Source: Amylostereum areolatum (lineage: Eukaryota > Basidiomycota > Agaricomycetes > Russulales > Stereaceae). From it: 64,000 nucleotides of DNA. This document shows positions 1-12,377 of this stretch, in pieces (position 1 is the first letter of the stretch; the number at the start of each line of letters is the position of its first letter). Where the stretch lies: assembly GCA_012932865.1 (NCBI GenBank), contig SAXG01000014.1, positions 766,740-830,739 on the forward strand, in the 5' to 3' direction. A program made the position numbers and the translations under genes. The notes beneath the pieces were generated by a model. The model did no database searches, had not been told where the DNA came from, and worked only from the letters and a program-made list of their open reading frames with translations.

Positions 1-353
1 CGCTGCATGATGGTGGAGAGGAGGGTGCCGCCGCGGTGAAGGTCGAAGACGAGGAAGAGGAGCGAACGCTCGACGAAGGTGCGGCGAAGTGTGACGATAT
101 TGTGGTGGTCCTTGACGGTCCAGTGAATGTCGGCTTCAGCGTGAAAAGCCCTGAGGGTAGAGCTGCCCTTCTTCGACGGATCGACGACCGTTTGGTGCGG
201 AAGAATGCACTTGACGGCGTACTCCCTTTTGTCTTGAAGGTCAATGACACGGTAGACTGCGCCGAAAGATCCTGCCCCTAGGTGGGCCACAACTTGAAGG
301 CGGCCATTTTCTATGATCTTGCCTACGAGGTGGGGGATCGAGCGCTTGGTCAT
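1..353 (-). CDS. Ran1/Sks1-like Ser/Thr protein kinase, 5' part (runs off window)
   Basis: The reverse strand opens with ATG at 353 and stays open to the window edge, giving about 117 residues. The start reads MTKRSIPHLVGKIIENGRL and is followed by the glycine-rich loop GAGSFGAVYR (near residue 26) and the ATP-anchoring lysine in EYAVKCI (near residue 45). An alpha-C region and the segment LLFLVFDLHRGGTL, the hinge into the C-lobe, come next. This is the N-lobe of a eukaryotic protein kinase; the catalytic loop lies outside the window. It resembles the complete kinase at 5746-6963 (shared LVG-x2-I/V-x2-GRL and GAVYR...A-KC), so the two are paralogues facing away from each other. The Ran1/Sks1/Vhs1-like assignment rests on this overall pattern and is moderate; kinase identity is firm. 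Confidence 0.85.
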   Translation of the reverse strand, partial: MTKRSIPHLVGKIIENGRLQVVAHLGAGSFGAVYRVIDLQDKREYAVKCILPHQTVVDPSKKGSSTLRAFHAEADIHWTVKDHHNIVTLRRTFVERSLLFLVFDLHRGGTLLSTIMQ

Positions 354-1420
354 TTCGGATCCTGGTTGTCCGTTGGGGATGTCTTGTCGGGGTAGGAATG
401 GCTGCGGTGAAGTGAACAGTACGGGGCGGGGGGCGGGGGTGGCGAAGGGGAAAGGGGTTGTACCCGGGATGGTCATTATATAGGCAAGCGCAGCGTGGCA
501 AAGTCGTAGTTTCAGGCGCTAGGACCTCTGGGACAGGTCACAGGAGACAACGAGGATGTGCGACTTTCGGACACGGCTTGCCGGCCACTTGTCTCAAACA
601 TGCGCGAAGGCCGAAAGCGCAAGGGTGGCACGTAGAAGGCGCGGGGAGCACTGCCTCTGGAAGAACAATTCGGAGGGGGGGAGGGAGTTCGGGGCAGAGA
701 CGGTCGGTTCGGGGTTTTGGCGATGATAAAAGGAATCCATTCTGGTGAGCGCGCTCTCTTAAGGGAAAGACCCGCGGAGGCTGATGGATCGATATTGAGA
801 TCGCGGAGTAAGTAATGGACAAGGTCAAAGAGCCGGGCAACCGAGAGCGTGCTGTCTAGCAACCGTTCCGAGACTTTAGCTTTCCCCTACGAAGTGCTGG
901 TCATGAGCACTCACATAAAAGAGGGGGATCCGTTCCCTGAAACCCTGCAATGAAGGCGATGCAGCCGGATCCAGAGCAAGTGAAGATATGAAAAGGCTGA
1001 CGGAGGACTGTGGTCGGCGAGGAGAGAACGCATCCGCAGTTCAATTCAGGCCCAGAGCTGGTGGCATCGTTCCAGGAACAGGAACCTCGGGCTCGCTTCC
1101 GAACGAACCAAGTCACGAAAGTACGAAGTCGAATCCCTCTCCTCCTCGGGCACTCGCACACCTCGACTCACAACAGCCCAGTCCTGAATATGTCCGCGCC
1201 TTTCAAGTCACATTCTACAGTATATCTCATAGCACAGTATACTACTTACTGCCAATAGCAACCACACCCAGACACGACGCCCCCGCACGTGCATTCGAAA
1301 CAAGCCTCTTCCTGCCGTATCGCCACTTAGGGACCGAACTCTCAGGTCGCTTGGCTTCTCGAAGGTCCTCGACGCCCAACACCAACCCCAAACATGTCAC
1401 CCTGCTACCGTACCATTTCC

Positions 1421-1600
1421 ACTGCGGCGAACGGCGAGATTACTCCCGGGGAGAATCCGCTGGGAATGAGCAGATCCCGTGCAGATCCCGCGCGGATTCT
1501 GGGCAGATCACACCCCCCGGAGAATCTGAGGAGAATGGTCGAAATACGGTGCGGATTCCCAGCAGATTCCACACTGATCCTGTGCATATTACTCACAGGT
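1421..1600 (+). repeat. Left copy of an inverted repeat pair (possible foldback/TIR element)
   Basis: The outer end begins ACTGCGGCGAACGG and continues with repeated GGAGAATC and GCAGAT(T/C)C blocks. The reverse complement of 2848-2904 matches the first 57 or so bases with about nine differences by eye, and the similarity fades inward. The two copies point toward each other with about 1.1 kb between, the geometry of long terminal inverted repeats. No transposase is visible between them. Confidence 0.65.
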
Positions 1601-2637
1601 TGTGTTCTGCTCGTGTGATAACCTAGTAGTTTTTAAATCACATTTAATAGCATCATCCCCCTGCTCCCTTCACATTCCCCTCCCTCCTCTGCTCGTAGGC
1701 ACCTGAGAATGATGTACTAAATTTCGCATTTCATATGTAGGCTAACCACAGGCATGAGCAGAGTCTATCGCAGAGTCCATCAAGTAGTAAATATAAAGCG
1801 CGTATGCCACCCCGCACTGCTCACGCGCGGGAAGGATGAATACCCACTCATGACCCCCGCGCATACATCCAGCCCCGCTTCCCCTCGCGCAAACATCTAG
1901 CCCAGTGCCGTTCGAGGTGAGCATGCCTATGGTAACCGAAAATGTCATTAGCTAATACTGCATCACACGAACCTCGAAGGAAGCGCACCATCGTTTACGA
2001 GCGGGCTCACAGCTCCCAGCGCTGCAGAGTGTAAGGTGAGGAGTTTGTAGGTCTCAATATGCGAGCAAATCAGTAGGATCGAGAAAACAGGTGTTACTTA
2101 CCTCGGAGAAGGGCTGTCTGGACATGTAGTACCGTACTGCCTCTGGTACAATTGATGAGGGATAAGTGGAGTGATCAGCTCGAAAAAAGCGATGCGCACC
2201 TTATTGAGCTGATAAACGGCTATCTAGAAGGATTTTATATCAGGGCTTATGCTATCAGAGAGGCAAAGGACGGGCGAGGGACTCCGAGGGAGGGTGTGAA
2301 GCAATGTACTCTACATCTTGTCCTTGCTGCCGCTCCTGATTTTCAACTGGCGTAATCAGACATACTCAAAGGGGGAAAAGAATAGTTCGACGCACCAAAC
2401 GACTCGACAAAGATGCCCGAAACACATTACACTTTGCTTTCTCGGCTCCCTTTCCTTCGATCAATAGCACTGGCAGTCCGCGGTGCGCAGCAGCAGTTAG
2501 TACTGAGTGTAAACGAGTTTTTAGAAGCTTACCATGGGCATGGCGCCCAAGAAGAGCAATAATCGACCTCGTATATTGACGCGATAATAAATCGGGTGGA
2601 TGATGACGAAAAACGAGATGGATGTGGGGAGGTAGAG

Positions 2638-2680
2638 AGTCGCGTCGTCGACTCACGACTTGAGTCGCGACGACGCGACT
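2638..2680. repeat. Perfect 13-bp-arm palindrome
   Basis: The arm AGTCGCGTCGTCG at 2638-2650 is perfectly reverse-complemented at 2668-2680. A second inner pair (ACTCA/TGAGT) lies in the loop, so a strong hairpin or cruciform is possible. It sits inside the inverted-repeat interval, next to the right copy. Confidence 0.8.
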
Positions 2681-2699
2681 TTTCTCACGGAAATGATAA

Positions 2700-2904
2700 G
2701 AGGACTTACCAGGGAATAAGAGTCCCAGCTGTGAAATTGGGCGGAAACTCGCGAGAATCTGGCGGGAACATTCCGAGAGAATCCGTGTTCTCTCTGCAAA
2801 TTATCCCTGGAAGAGAATCTGTGAAGAGTATGGTGAGAATCCGGAGGGAATCTGCTCATTCTATGCAGATTCTCCGCGGGAGTGATCTGACCGTTCGCCG
2901 CAGT
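2700..2904 (-). repeat. Right copy of the inverted repeat pair
   Basis: Read on the reverse strand from 2904 it begins with the same 14 bases as the left copy and carries the same GGAGAATC/GCAGATTC blocks. The copies also encode a shared peptide pattern (TAANG-x-ITP-x-EN) in one frame, but divergence and stops argue against a protein function. Confidence 0.65.
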
Positions 2905-3670
2905 GTTCGCACATGATATTCTAAGCATGACAAGTGGATGAGGCCCATCACCTTGATCAAGGTGCTACATTGACTGCCATCGACGTTCTCCCTGCCCTTG
3001 CTCTCCTCGGGCTTCGAAGCTGTTTGTCGGCGCAAGACATGAGAAGACATGGTGCCAAAACTGGTCTTCCGCGGTGCCGAACCTGGGCCATCCCGTCCGC
3101 GTGTGGGTCCAGGAAGGTCCAGGGCCGAAAGACAGTTGACATAACTTCTGGGACAGAGACCCCCCGATCATCTCCACCGTTTACCTGTCAGTGTCAATAC
3201 AGGTCTGACCGCTCCCTCTTTCAATTGAGCCACGTATCGAGCTCGATGGTGCAGTACGTGAAATACAGTACTTAGGCCGAGACTGAATTCTAAAAGCAAC
3301 ACCCACGGTAAATTCCAGCCGCGAGATGATCACGGTGACAGAGGTTAGATTCTGTTGCATCCAGGTTTTCCTTGACTGTTCGGACCACCGGTTGCAGTCC
3401 GAAATATAGGTTTTTACGAACAAGATATGACACCTGGTTAACCACGGAGGAATGCCGCAGGGCGGGGTGGGTACGGTCACCCATGTATGACGAATGTGTG
3501 TATGCCATCCGTTTACATGCCGGGTATATCGGGACTGTCATAGGAAAACACTGGCGGGACAACAATATTATACGAAAGAGAAACAAGGTATGTACCGAAC
3601 GAACCGGAACGGAAATCCAGACCTGCTACCAACCATAATCCTTCTACAACCGAGAAGAGAAGAACCTGCT

Positions 3671-4709
<1,039 letters not shown>

Positions 4710-5745
4710 AATGAAAGAAAAGTGTACAGGAAAAGAACTGAAGGGAGGATCTGGGGGCGGGTTGAAGACGAGTGCGTGGCGACTGGCGAAAGCAGCTCCC
4801 AATCGTCAGGCGAGCAGGCCGCGCGCGCCAGCGATAGGCGCTCGTGCGGAGTGTGAATTCGGGGTGGCTCCAGCCACATCTCATCCTCAATCCTTTTGAT
4901 TCTGAATCTCCTTCGAGCTTCAAGCTTCAAGTCTCCCCTCGTCCTCCCCTTCTTCGTGTGCTGGTCTAACGTTGGCTTTGGACCGTAACGACACACGAAT
5001 ATATCTGTTTTTATGCCATGCCGAAACAAGGAGTAGAACCACTGGAAGTCGACTCAAGGCTCATCGACATCGATTTTCGACTTGGAACAGGAAAACTCAA
5101 ACATCACATTCCTAAGTTAACCTAGTCAATTCTCCCTGCTTTCAGTTGTTCACCGTTTGTTCTGGGTGAATACTGATCTTCGATGCTCTGGAGTGGCCTT
5201 GGATTAGCTCTCAAATCGGCCTACGGCTTACTGCAACAGTTTGTGTCGACGTTTACTGCTCACGTACGCTTCTCCCCCCTGTAGAGGCTTCATAAATCGT
5301 AATGGATGACTCATTCCCCTTTGGTGGCTGCATTATCGCCGACGCTCGTGTCTTAGGTTCACAGTCCAAGCCGCCCATATCCCAGACCCGTGCACCTTGG
5401 GGCGCTCAGCTTTTCTGGAGGTCCGTCCGGGTTTCCAGGTATTCAGGCCACTATCATATTCCCTGAACATTCTTCCCAGTGTTGCGGCCTGACCATCCCC
5501 GCAGGTGGATGTTTCGGTCTGATGTGCCGGGGGTAATGTGGGCGTGCGCACAGGAGCGGGAGTTGACGATGTGAGACATCGTTCCAGCAGCACTCACAGC
5601 CCCACAAATTATGCCCCTTTCCCCACTCTTCGTCTTCAACCACTATCAAAGGACCTCTTTCCTCTCTCCACCGCATTTTTTTTCGGTTGTCGCATCCTTC
5701 AGCCATATACTCTTACTCATCTGCTCAGCCACTTTTTTTCTCTTC
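4710..5745. promoter_or_regulatory. Divergent promoter region between Rab11 and the Ran1-like kinase
   Basis: About 1 kb separates the two divergent start codons, with no coding frame of note. The side next to the kinase (about 5630-5745) is pyrimidine-rich on the plus strand, as fungal core promoters often are. I see no clear TATA box or named operator. Confidence 0.45.
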
Positions 5746-6963
5746 ATGCCCTACCGCCGCGTCCCCAACCTTGTCGGCGAGACTGTAGACGCTGGTCGTC
5801 TTCTAGTCGTTGAAGTCCTCGGTACAGGCGCCTTCGGAGCTGTCTACCGCGCAGAGGACACCCTCACCAGCACCCACTACGCTATCAAGTGTCTTTCCCC
5901 AGACAGCCCCGCGAGGCAGGCCCTCCTCGCTAAGCGCGGCCTATCCGTCGACTATCGGTTTGCTGTAGAAGCGGAACACCATGCCTTGGCTTCCGATCAC
6001 CCCAACGTCCTCACTCTCCACCGCACCTTTACAGAACAAGGCGACCGTTATCTCGTCTTGGACCTCTGCGAAGGAGGAACCCTCCTCGAAGTGCTTCAAA
6101 CCCCTCATTTCTGGCAGCGTGACGATCGGATCAAGCAGGCCTTTATCCAGCTCGTCGACGCAGTCTCTCACTGTCATAACAAGGGCATCGCCCACCGGGA
6201 CCTCAAGCCGGACAATATCCTCCTGTCTGCCGACAAGCATCACTATTACCTCGCCGACTTCGGCCTTGCGACCAAGGTCATCACCAGCCATGGGTTCGGA
6301 GCAGGGAGTAAGTGCTATAAATCTCCAGGTGCGTCCGGGTTTCTTTCCCTCCCTCCCTACCGCTAACATCGTCTCATAGAATGTATCGGCAAAGAACACT
6401 CTGCTAAGACGTATGACACGCAGACAAGCGACGTGTGGGCCATTGGCATCATCCTCATCAACGTACTCACAGGCCAGTTTCCGTGGGAGAAGGCCCTCAC
6501 CTCCGACGAGCACTACGAGCAATACCTCAAAGAGCGCACCCACCTCTCCTTCATGACACCCCTGTCTCCCCAGGCCAACGCCCTCCTCTCGCGCGTCCTC
6601 GAGCCAAACCCCATCCTTCGCATCACCCTCGCCGAACTTCGCAATGAGCTCATTGGCGTCGAACGGTTCTTGATGTCAGAAGCGGAACTCGCCCATGCAT
6701 CTGAGTATGCGCGCGATGCATACGAGGGCCGCGCACAGAGTCTCGGCGTGGAATACCGTTTGCCGCCAGCCGTCGACTCATCGCCACCTACGCCTTCCAT
6801 GCCTTCGACCCCCGACCTGGTGTGGGCTCCCGACACGACGCAGACTTCGGATATCCGGACACCCTCTCCTCTCACTGTCATCGTCACGGACCTTGTAACG
6901 ACGTCATCTGCCGTAGATGAGGGAAATCAGACCCGTGCTATGCACAACATGAAGATCAGGTAG
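5746..6963 (+). CDS. Ran1/Sks1-like Ser/Thr protein kinase
   Basis: Two exons, 5746-6328 and 6380-6963, are joined across a 51-nt GTGCGT...TAG intron and give 388 residues. The splice restores KSPECIG in the activation segment. Kinase landmarks are GTGAFGAVYR (glycine loop), YAIKC (ATP lysine), HRDLKPDNIL (catalytic loop, near residue 140), DFG within ADFGLAT, and SDVWAIGIILINVLTGQFPW. The C-terminal roughly 110 residues are Ser/Thr/Pro-rich and probably unstructured. The start at 5746 was chosen because upstream in-frame residues are only a hydrophobic pyrimidine-tract translation and because the edge kinase starts the same way. Kinases of this type (Ran1/Pat1, Sks1, Vhs1) link nutrient status to growth or differentiation; that role is inferred. 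Confidence 0.92.
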
Positions 6964-7191
6964 CATCTTTGAACTGGGGCCCATGGACGATCACGTATCA
7001 ATAGACCATAGAACGCGCGGGACGCTCATCACTACTGTATCCACTCACTGTATTCATTCTTTGTACCAACACAATCTCATATATCTTCTAACTTATGCGA
7101 GCGTCGTTCAGCATCTCCTGATTCCCGAATGTCCGCAAAAATACCTCGCAGAATGTAATGGAGGTACAACTTGATTGTTTTCCCATCATCA

Positions 7192-7920
7192 TCAGCCTCC
7201 CTTCGTCGACGGCACCACCTGTGCCGCTTTGTCGACTGCCTCGTCGCACACATACTTCTCCAACAACTCGTCCTCTACCGCCTGTTCTAAGACGCCCCTT
7301 ACCCAGTCTTGGCAGTTCCACACAAGCCCCTCCTGAAATTCGAAGACAGGCACGTCAAATGCCAGCTCCTCCAGCCTTCTCCGCGCCGCCGCGCTGAGCG
7401 TCCCCAAAGAAAATACCGCCTGCACACCGTCAGAAGTAGTGACGTCGGCGGCTGAGGTATGCGTGCGCGGTCCCCAATAGACATATTGCGACACGAACCC
7501 GTGCGTCGCGTCCCACACGCGCTCCGTGTTGATCTCGATGCGGCGGACGATGGGGATTGTTCTTGAGCGGCCCTGGGGTAGAGGGTCCCTCTGTGTACCC
7601 ACGATCCAGAACAAGGACCAATGGTTCGCACGCGGTCCGTGCTCTTTATGAAGGAGGAGGTCGTAGTTGACCGCACGATTGAGGCACAGAACAAGTTCAC
7701 GGTCAGCGGAGGGGTCAGGGAATATATTGTCGATGGAAGGAGGGGGTGCTCGGTGATATTTGGCGACCCATGAACGACCTTGGTCTTTGGAGAGGGGCAA
7801 GGTTTGAGGCATAGGACCAGCGCGAGGAACTCTGCACGCCTTCAAGATGATCAGCATCGATTGCAACCGTCTTGAAGAGACATCCTGGTTGTGCATACTC
7901 ACCGACTTCTCTTCTGACAT
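7192..7920 (-). CDS. Hypothetical fungal protein with NCQDW motif
   Basis: The proposed model has a short first exon, 7920-7903 (MSEEKS), a 63-nt intron beginning GTGAGT, and a main exon 7839-7192. It encodes 221 residues. Because the intron is a multiple of three without stops, the frame is open straight through and the true start could lie further upstream (open to 8172). Notable segments are NHWSLFWIVGTQ, RIEINTERVWDA, QYVYWGPR and, near the C-terminus, WNCQDWVRGVLEQAVEDELL. The NCQDW signature recurs in small basidiomycete hypothetical proteins as I remember them. I cannot assign a function; a cysteine-dependent fold is only a guess from the Asn-Cys pair and the upstream His. Confidence 0.6.
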   Translation of the reverse strand: MSEEKSVSMHNQDVSSRRLQSMLIILKACRVPRAGPMPQTLPLSKDQGRSWVAKYHRAPPPSIDNIFPDPSADRELVLCLNRAVNYDLLLHKEHGPRANHWSLFWIVGTQRDPLPQGRSRTIPIVRRIEINTERVWDATHGFVSQYVYWGPRTHTSAADVTTSDGVQAVFSLGTLSAAARRRLEELAFDVPVFEFQEGLVWNCQDWVRGVLEQAVEDELLEKYVCDEAVDKAAQVVPSTKGG

Positions 7921-8281
7921 ACTGATATACGAGAAACGGACAGAGTCATGGAATGCTATACACAAAGCATCCACAAACTGAAACTGACAACCAAAAAGGA
8001 GACTGAGGAACGACGAGTTGGGGACCGAGTCGCTGACATAATTGACGATGCCATTAGCTTCCCGATCTATCTTGAGCCGATTTGCGGTGAAGGGTAAGTA
8101 AAGCAAGCCAATGAGCGTAGTGAGTGATTCACATGCGACGTCAGGACAAAGATCAGTTCTACGCGGATACATCTACGGAGGTGGTTATAATACAGGTTGG
8201 TTTTACTGGTAAGGCCAAATTCATCTCTGCCGTCCTCCTACTAGGCTAGACCCCTCTTGTCCCGGGACTCGCATTGACCTT
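7921..8281. other. Intergenic region containing one copy of the dispersed 45-bp motif
   Basis: The reverse strand at 8031-8078 carries one of the dispersed ATCGGGARGC...TTAYRTMAGC sequences. Otherwise I see nothing here beyond the 5' flank of the hypothetical gene and the 3' flank of the FunK1 gene. Confidence 0.45.
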
Positions 8282-10584
8282 CTATTTCTTGGGTCTTTTG
8301 TTAGCAACAGGGGCACTGGTTTTAGCCTCCGATCCCCGCTTGCGTTTTCCCAAGCTTGGGACCGGCTCTGGCGGCTTGTCCGACTTGCGTACTCCTGGCA
8401 AGTAGTCCAGCGCGTAGTCCCGCTCAGGCCATAGAGACCTGTTGGACAAGGCCGACCTGAATTCGCCTAGGAGGTATTCATGCGAAGAAAGCTTCAGGGT
8501 AGCCTCGTTCTTCTCCGCTTCCCATTTCGCCGCCTGCGCCACCGTTCTTGCCTGCCTCTGTGCCTTCCTCTCCACATCCTCGTCCTCGTCACAGGACTCG
8601 TGGTCGTCTGTGGAATAGTCGTCCGCTTCTGCGTAGAAACTCCAGAACGTGCAACGCATGTTCGCGATCAGCCGTGCCAGGGGTTTGGGGAAGCCATACT
8701 TCTTCACCGACTTCGAGATTTGGGCATCGCTGAACAGGAGATTCCTCAGGAAACTATCCTTCCCATAGCCGCCCATGACCTGATCACCGTCCGAATAACA
8801 CCGGTCGAAGATTTCGTAGATCTCTGCTTTCAGACTGTAGAATCTCCGCCGAGCAGTAGGGCGGTAGCAAAGGATGTGGTAGATCAGGACCCAGATGAAG
8901 GACTCCAGATCATCTGGGAGGCTTTGTGTCTTCGAGTCGACCGGTGAGCTAAGAAGTGCGTATGACATAAACGGCCATGTTCCCTGTGCCCGCGTTGAGA
9001 AAACAAAAGAAGACTGACAAAGCGCAAGGCTTACCATTCTCCATTCCTGGCCGCCATCCTGGTCTCTGGCTGTACCCATGGACAAATCCCAGTCGATTAA
9101 GATGCCTTTCCCCAACGGGGTGATCATGATGTTACCGGCGCTGATGTCTTGGTGAAGAACTTCCGCGTCCAAGAACGCCTTTTGGTGGGCTGACGAAAAG
9201 AAAGACGTTAGCCAAGTGCGAAAGCAGTTGTAATGTTTCCGAGACCTACCTTCGAGAGCGTCCGCCACGGCGGAGCACAATTGCCATGTTGAGTCGAACT
9301 GGCATAACGGCTTCGCGATTGTATCCAAGACCAGGCGATAGTGGATATGAGGCGTAAGTTTATGTTGCGAGTTCATCGAAGAACAAAGCCATGGCGGAGC
9401 GTCACCATGAATAGTGCTTGTCATGGTCCTTTGCTTTGCGTTCTTGCCCCAGACATCTCCTGCACAGACCAGACCCGCAATGTTCGGGACCCCTGCCGCC
9501 TCCATCGCGCGATAAAGGTTTCCCTCCTTCTCCACCCCTGCGAGGTCGATGCGCCATGTATCCTTCAAGTACACAACGCGAGTGTCTGGTTTCCCTCGTG
9601 TGAAACCTGGGGTTATTTCGACCGCGTAGTAAGCGGAGGTGGCCCTTCCTGTGAATGATGTTGAGGAATAGAATCGTGTGCCGAAGAAAACGCGAGGCTG
9701 CGGGTCTGGCGATTTCGGAGGTGCGTTCAGAGCAACCGCGTCATCGAAGACCTCGATCCTCCATATCGGTGCGTCGTCCGCTGGCGGTGTGATGAATCCT
9801 GGATGCTTGTCGGACCAAGCTTGCAACGCCTTTCGAGCAATCCTAGCGTCCTTTGCGGCCGCTTCTGAAACGGTGGTATCGCGTCCAAGGTCTCCGGGAG
9901 AGGCGCGATTGACGCGCCAAAGGAACTCCGTCAGGATGTCGGTCTCGACCCAGTTGAAGCGCTCTGAAACAACGGCACCGCTGCGATCCCAGCGAATAAA
10001 ACGAGCCTCGTCCTCAATGATGATGAGGGAAAAGTAGAAGAGAAGGGGCTGTGAATCAAAGACACTCGAAGCGTAGGAGATAAACTGCTCTCGTGACTCG
10101 TTGTCCTCGTCTTCAAGGATATGCTCTGCCCTTTCCTGTGGTGTGGCATTAGGAGGATGTTCCGCGACGATGTCTTCGCCTTTCCTTTTGCGGTCCCCGA
10201 ATATCACCACTTTGTTCCAATCCATCTTTCTCGATGGTGGGCCTCTTGGATCCCGTTTGTAAAAGCTGAGGTTCGGGTGTTTCGATTCGTTCGGATCCTG
10301 TTTGGTCGCTGGCATAACACTGTCCTTTGTGCTGACGGCGACGATTGAACCAAATGCGCGTCGGTTGGACTTGCTAGCTTTGGAGTAAGCTTCGACCTGG
10401 GATAAGCGTTAACAATGCCACACACGAGCGGTAGGAGGGACGAAAAGCTTACGAAGCCATCCACTGAATCAACTGCCCTTTGGTCCCAATCTATTCGAGC
10501 ACTTGCTGGTCGCTTCTTTGAGCATGGCATGCATGTATCGAGCCAAAGTTGCGCAGGAACAAGCCCTACGAATTTGCCTTCCAT
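8282..10584 (-). CDS. FunK1-type protein kinase-like protein
   Basis: Four exons (10584-10453, 10396-9250, 9189-9035, 8983-8282) sum to 2136 nt, or 711 residues. The start at 10584 adds MEGKFVGLVPAQLWLD, a typical FunK1 opening, which a start at the downstream ATG (10315) would miss. Kinase landmarks are VLHQDISAGNIMI (catalytic loop, HxD with Asn) and LIDWDLS, a DWD in place of DFG, as is usual in this family. The C-terminus is acidic and then basic (KRKRG, KRPKK) and could be a nuclear localisation signal. FunK1 proteins (PF17667) are expanded in mushroom-forming fungi; their substrates are unknown. All three introns keep frame without stops, so an unspliced reading frame is misleadingly long. 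Confidence 0.88.
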
Positions 10585-11942
10585 GTTCAGTTGGTCCGTA
10601 ATTCAGCGAGAGGTGGTCGTTAAAACGTGGAGAGTAACAGAAGCTGTCCTGTCGAGACGTTACTGAATTGATGTACCTAACCGTGGAGTCGCAATGAGAA
10701 GGGAAGTGGCTGTTCTGTGAGATTGGTACAAGGGGTGGCCGGTGAATGTTGAACAAAGGATGGGGAGCGAATGATTAGAACGTGCCAATTGAAGGAGTGG
10801 GAGGTAAGCTCACCGATATCGATTCGGACCTGACTGAGCTTTATGCGTTAAGCACTATGAGTATGGAAGGATCCACGAGGGTTTGAAGAGAATAACGCGT
10901 GTGGTATGTCGCTCTGATGGTTACAATTGTTGAAAGTGTTGAAGCTTGAATCCGAACTTTCCTGTCACGTTACGCCATGCCCGTTAAGTAGCACAATGGG
11001 CTGACGTTACCAGGTCAACAGGACGACCTATTGTTCTTGCGGAAGGACATTTCTCCGAACCTCGGGACTCATGCACGGCCCCAGGCTACTGATTAGTACC
11101 CGCGTACTACACCGGCATCTTAACCAGCCATCTACGAGTAGATTAGTGCCGTGTTCCTCTCAACGTTTTCCCAAAACACAAGGGAATTGTGGCTCATGTC
11201 CCGCGGACGCTCAGATCGATCGGGAGGTCAACGACCTTGTGCGTTACATAAATAGCGTCAGCATCGAAACGTCGTTCAACGTAATTGTATAGATGGGCAC
11301 CCACCGGAAGGTGACCACGGTTAGACCGGGAGAGAGCATACGGCATCCGGTGGTACAATGTCTGTCATCTACTACATGAAGTTAGTCTTCATTGAGGTGC
11401 GCTGATGATACGAAGGTTTGAAATCGTTGAGAACGACATGAGCGAATGGAAGATACTGAACTACCAGCCCACAGACACCGACTTGCACGCGGAACACAAG
11501 AGCATTGGTGCTTCTGTGGGGCGCCTTAGGAAGAAGATTCTCGACATGTCGTCCTGTGCGTGAAATGTTGAAAGTGACACTGGATCGACGAGGAGCCGGC
11601 GTACTTCTGTCCTCCAGTATCTATATGTGGGTACGACCTAGATGTTGACGTTGAGTAAGTGCGAAGATAGTATCATGACGATCAAACACACTACGACTTT
11701 GGGGTGGCCGGTTTGTTCCAGCCTTCGTTATCTTGACTCTTCTGTATGAAAATTGGCCGCAGACCTACGGTCGTGAGCATACAAGGGAGGTCAGGATACC
11801 ATTGTACAAGGTTTCAGAAAGCTCTCATTGAGCGATGGGTGGATGATAGTACAGTTGCTTGTATCATGTTCGAATCATCCACTGCCTTCAAACCGGAATA
11901 CCTCCTCCACGGCCTACGAACAATACATCAACCTTCCATCCT
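10585..11942. other. 1.36 kb intergenic region with dispersed motif
   Basis: No supported gene. A copy of the 45-bp dispersed motif lies at 11211-11262 (+) and a weaker one at about 10640-10690 (-). The remaining open stretches are short and unbiased. Confidence 0.5.
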
Positions 11943-12377
11943 TCAGGGTAAAAAAACCAACAGAAGATAACGGACCTGCCACCAAGGGACCTCACCCCCG
12001 CTCCCCGTCGCACCTTCCACAAGACTCTCCTGCATCCCGTCCGTCATCGCCCACCACTTCCGCGTATCCTCGTCCTTCGCGTTCTCCGCCGCGTCTTTCT
12101 CCCAATCGTCCCCGACGTACTTGAACGTCGCGATGAGCAGGTTCAGAGGCGGGTAGTGGAAGATCGAGTAGTCCACGATGTGGGCGCGCGCGATGGCGGC
12201 GAGGACGCCGGGCCAGACGGCCGCGTGGACTTCCTTGTACTCTTTAACGCATTCGGGCTTCAGCTGGAAAGGGGATGCAACAATGAGGTTCGTGTACGTG
12301 GACAAGTTGGGCGGGATGTGAAGACGGTAGCGCACCTTGATGATTTGGCACACGCGTTTGGGCTCTTTGGGCGACAT
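11943..12377 (-). CDS. L-rhamnose mutarotase-like protein
   Basis: The first exon is 12377-12337 or 12336 and encodes MSPKEPKRVCQIIK. A 72-nt intron (12335-12264) follows, then an exon from 12263. The product reads LKPECVKEYKEVHAAVWPGVLAAIARAHIVDYSIFHY, which matches the rhamnose mutarotase family (PF05336): K/R-x-E-Y-x3-H, WP and the DYSIF strand. It continues with LIATFKYVGDDWEKDAA and WWAMTDGMQ. The family interconverts anomers of L-rhamnose or related sugars in a small dimeric ferredoxin-like fold of about 105-120 residues, which fits this size. An in-frame upstream ATG at 12425 is possible. The last few residues are uncertain: either the frame reads through to 11943, or a short final intron follows PWWQ. 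Confidence 0.8.
   Translation of the reverse strand: MSPKEPKRVCQIIKVRYRLHIPPNLSTYTNLIVASPFQLKPECVKEYKEVHAAVWPGVLAAIARAHIVDYSIFHYPPLNLLIATFKYVGDDWEKDAAENAKDEDTRKWWAMTDGMQESLVEGATGSGGEVPWWQVRYLLLVFLP

Larger units (their letters stand above)
354..3670. other. 3.3 kb intergenic region with an inverted-repeat element
   Basis: No open frame here reads like a conserved protein. Open stretches such as 988-1626 (+) are low in codon bias and have no splice logic. The interval holds the diverged inverted-repeat pair at 1421-1600 and 2700-2904, and a strong palindrome at 2638-2680. The last roughly 300 bp should contain the 3' untranslated region of the Rab11 gene. Confidence 0.6.

Noticed and set aside
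988..1626. 212-codon plus-strand ORF
   Set aside because: No conserved motif or splice logic, and it overlaps the repeat arm at 1421-1600; probably chance open sequence.
8282..10315. FunK1 gene as a single 677-codon exon from 10315
   Set aside because: The frame crosses three stop-free introns with GT/AG ends, and it lacks the family's N-terminal segment found in the exon starting at 10584.
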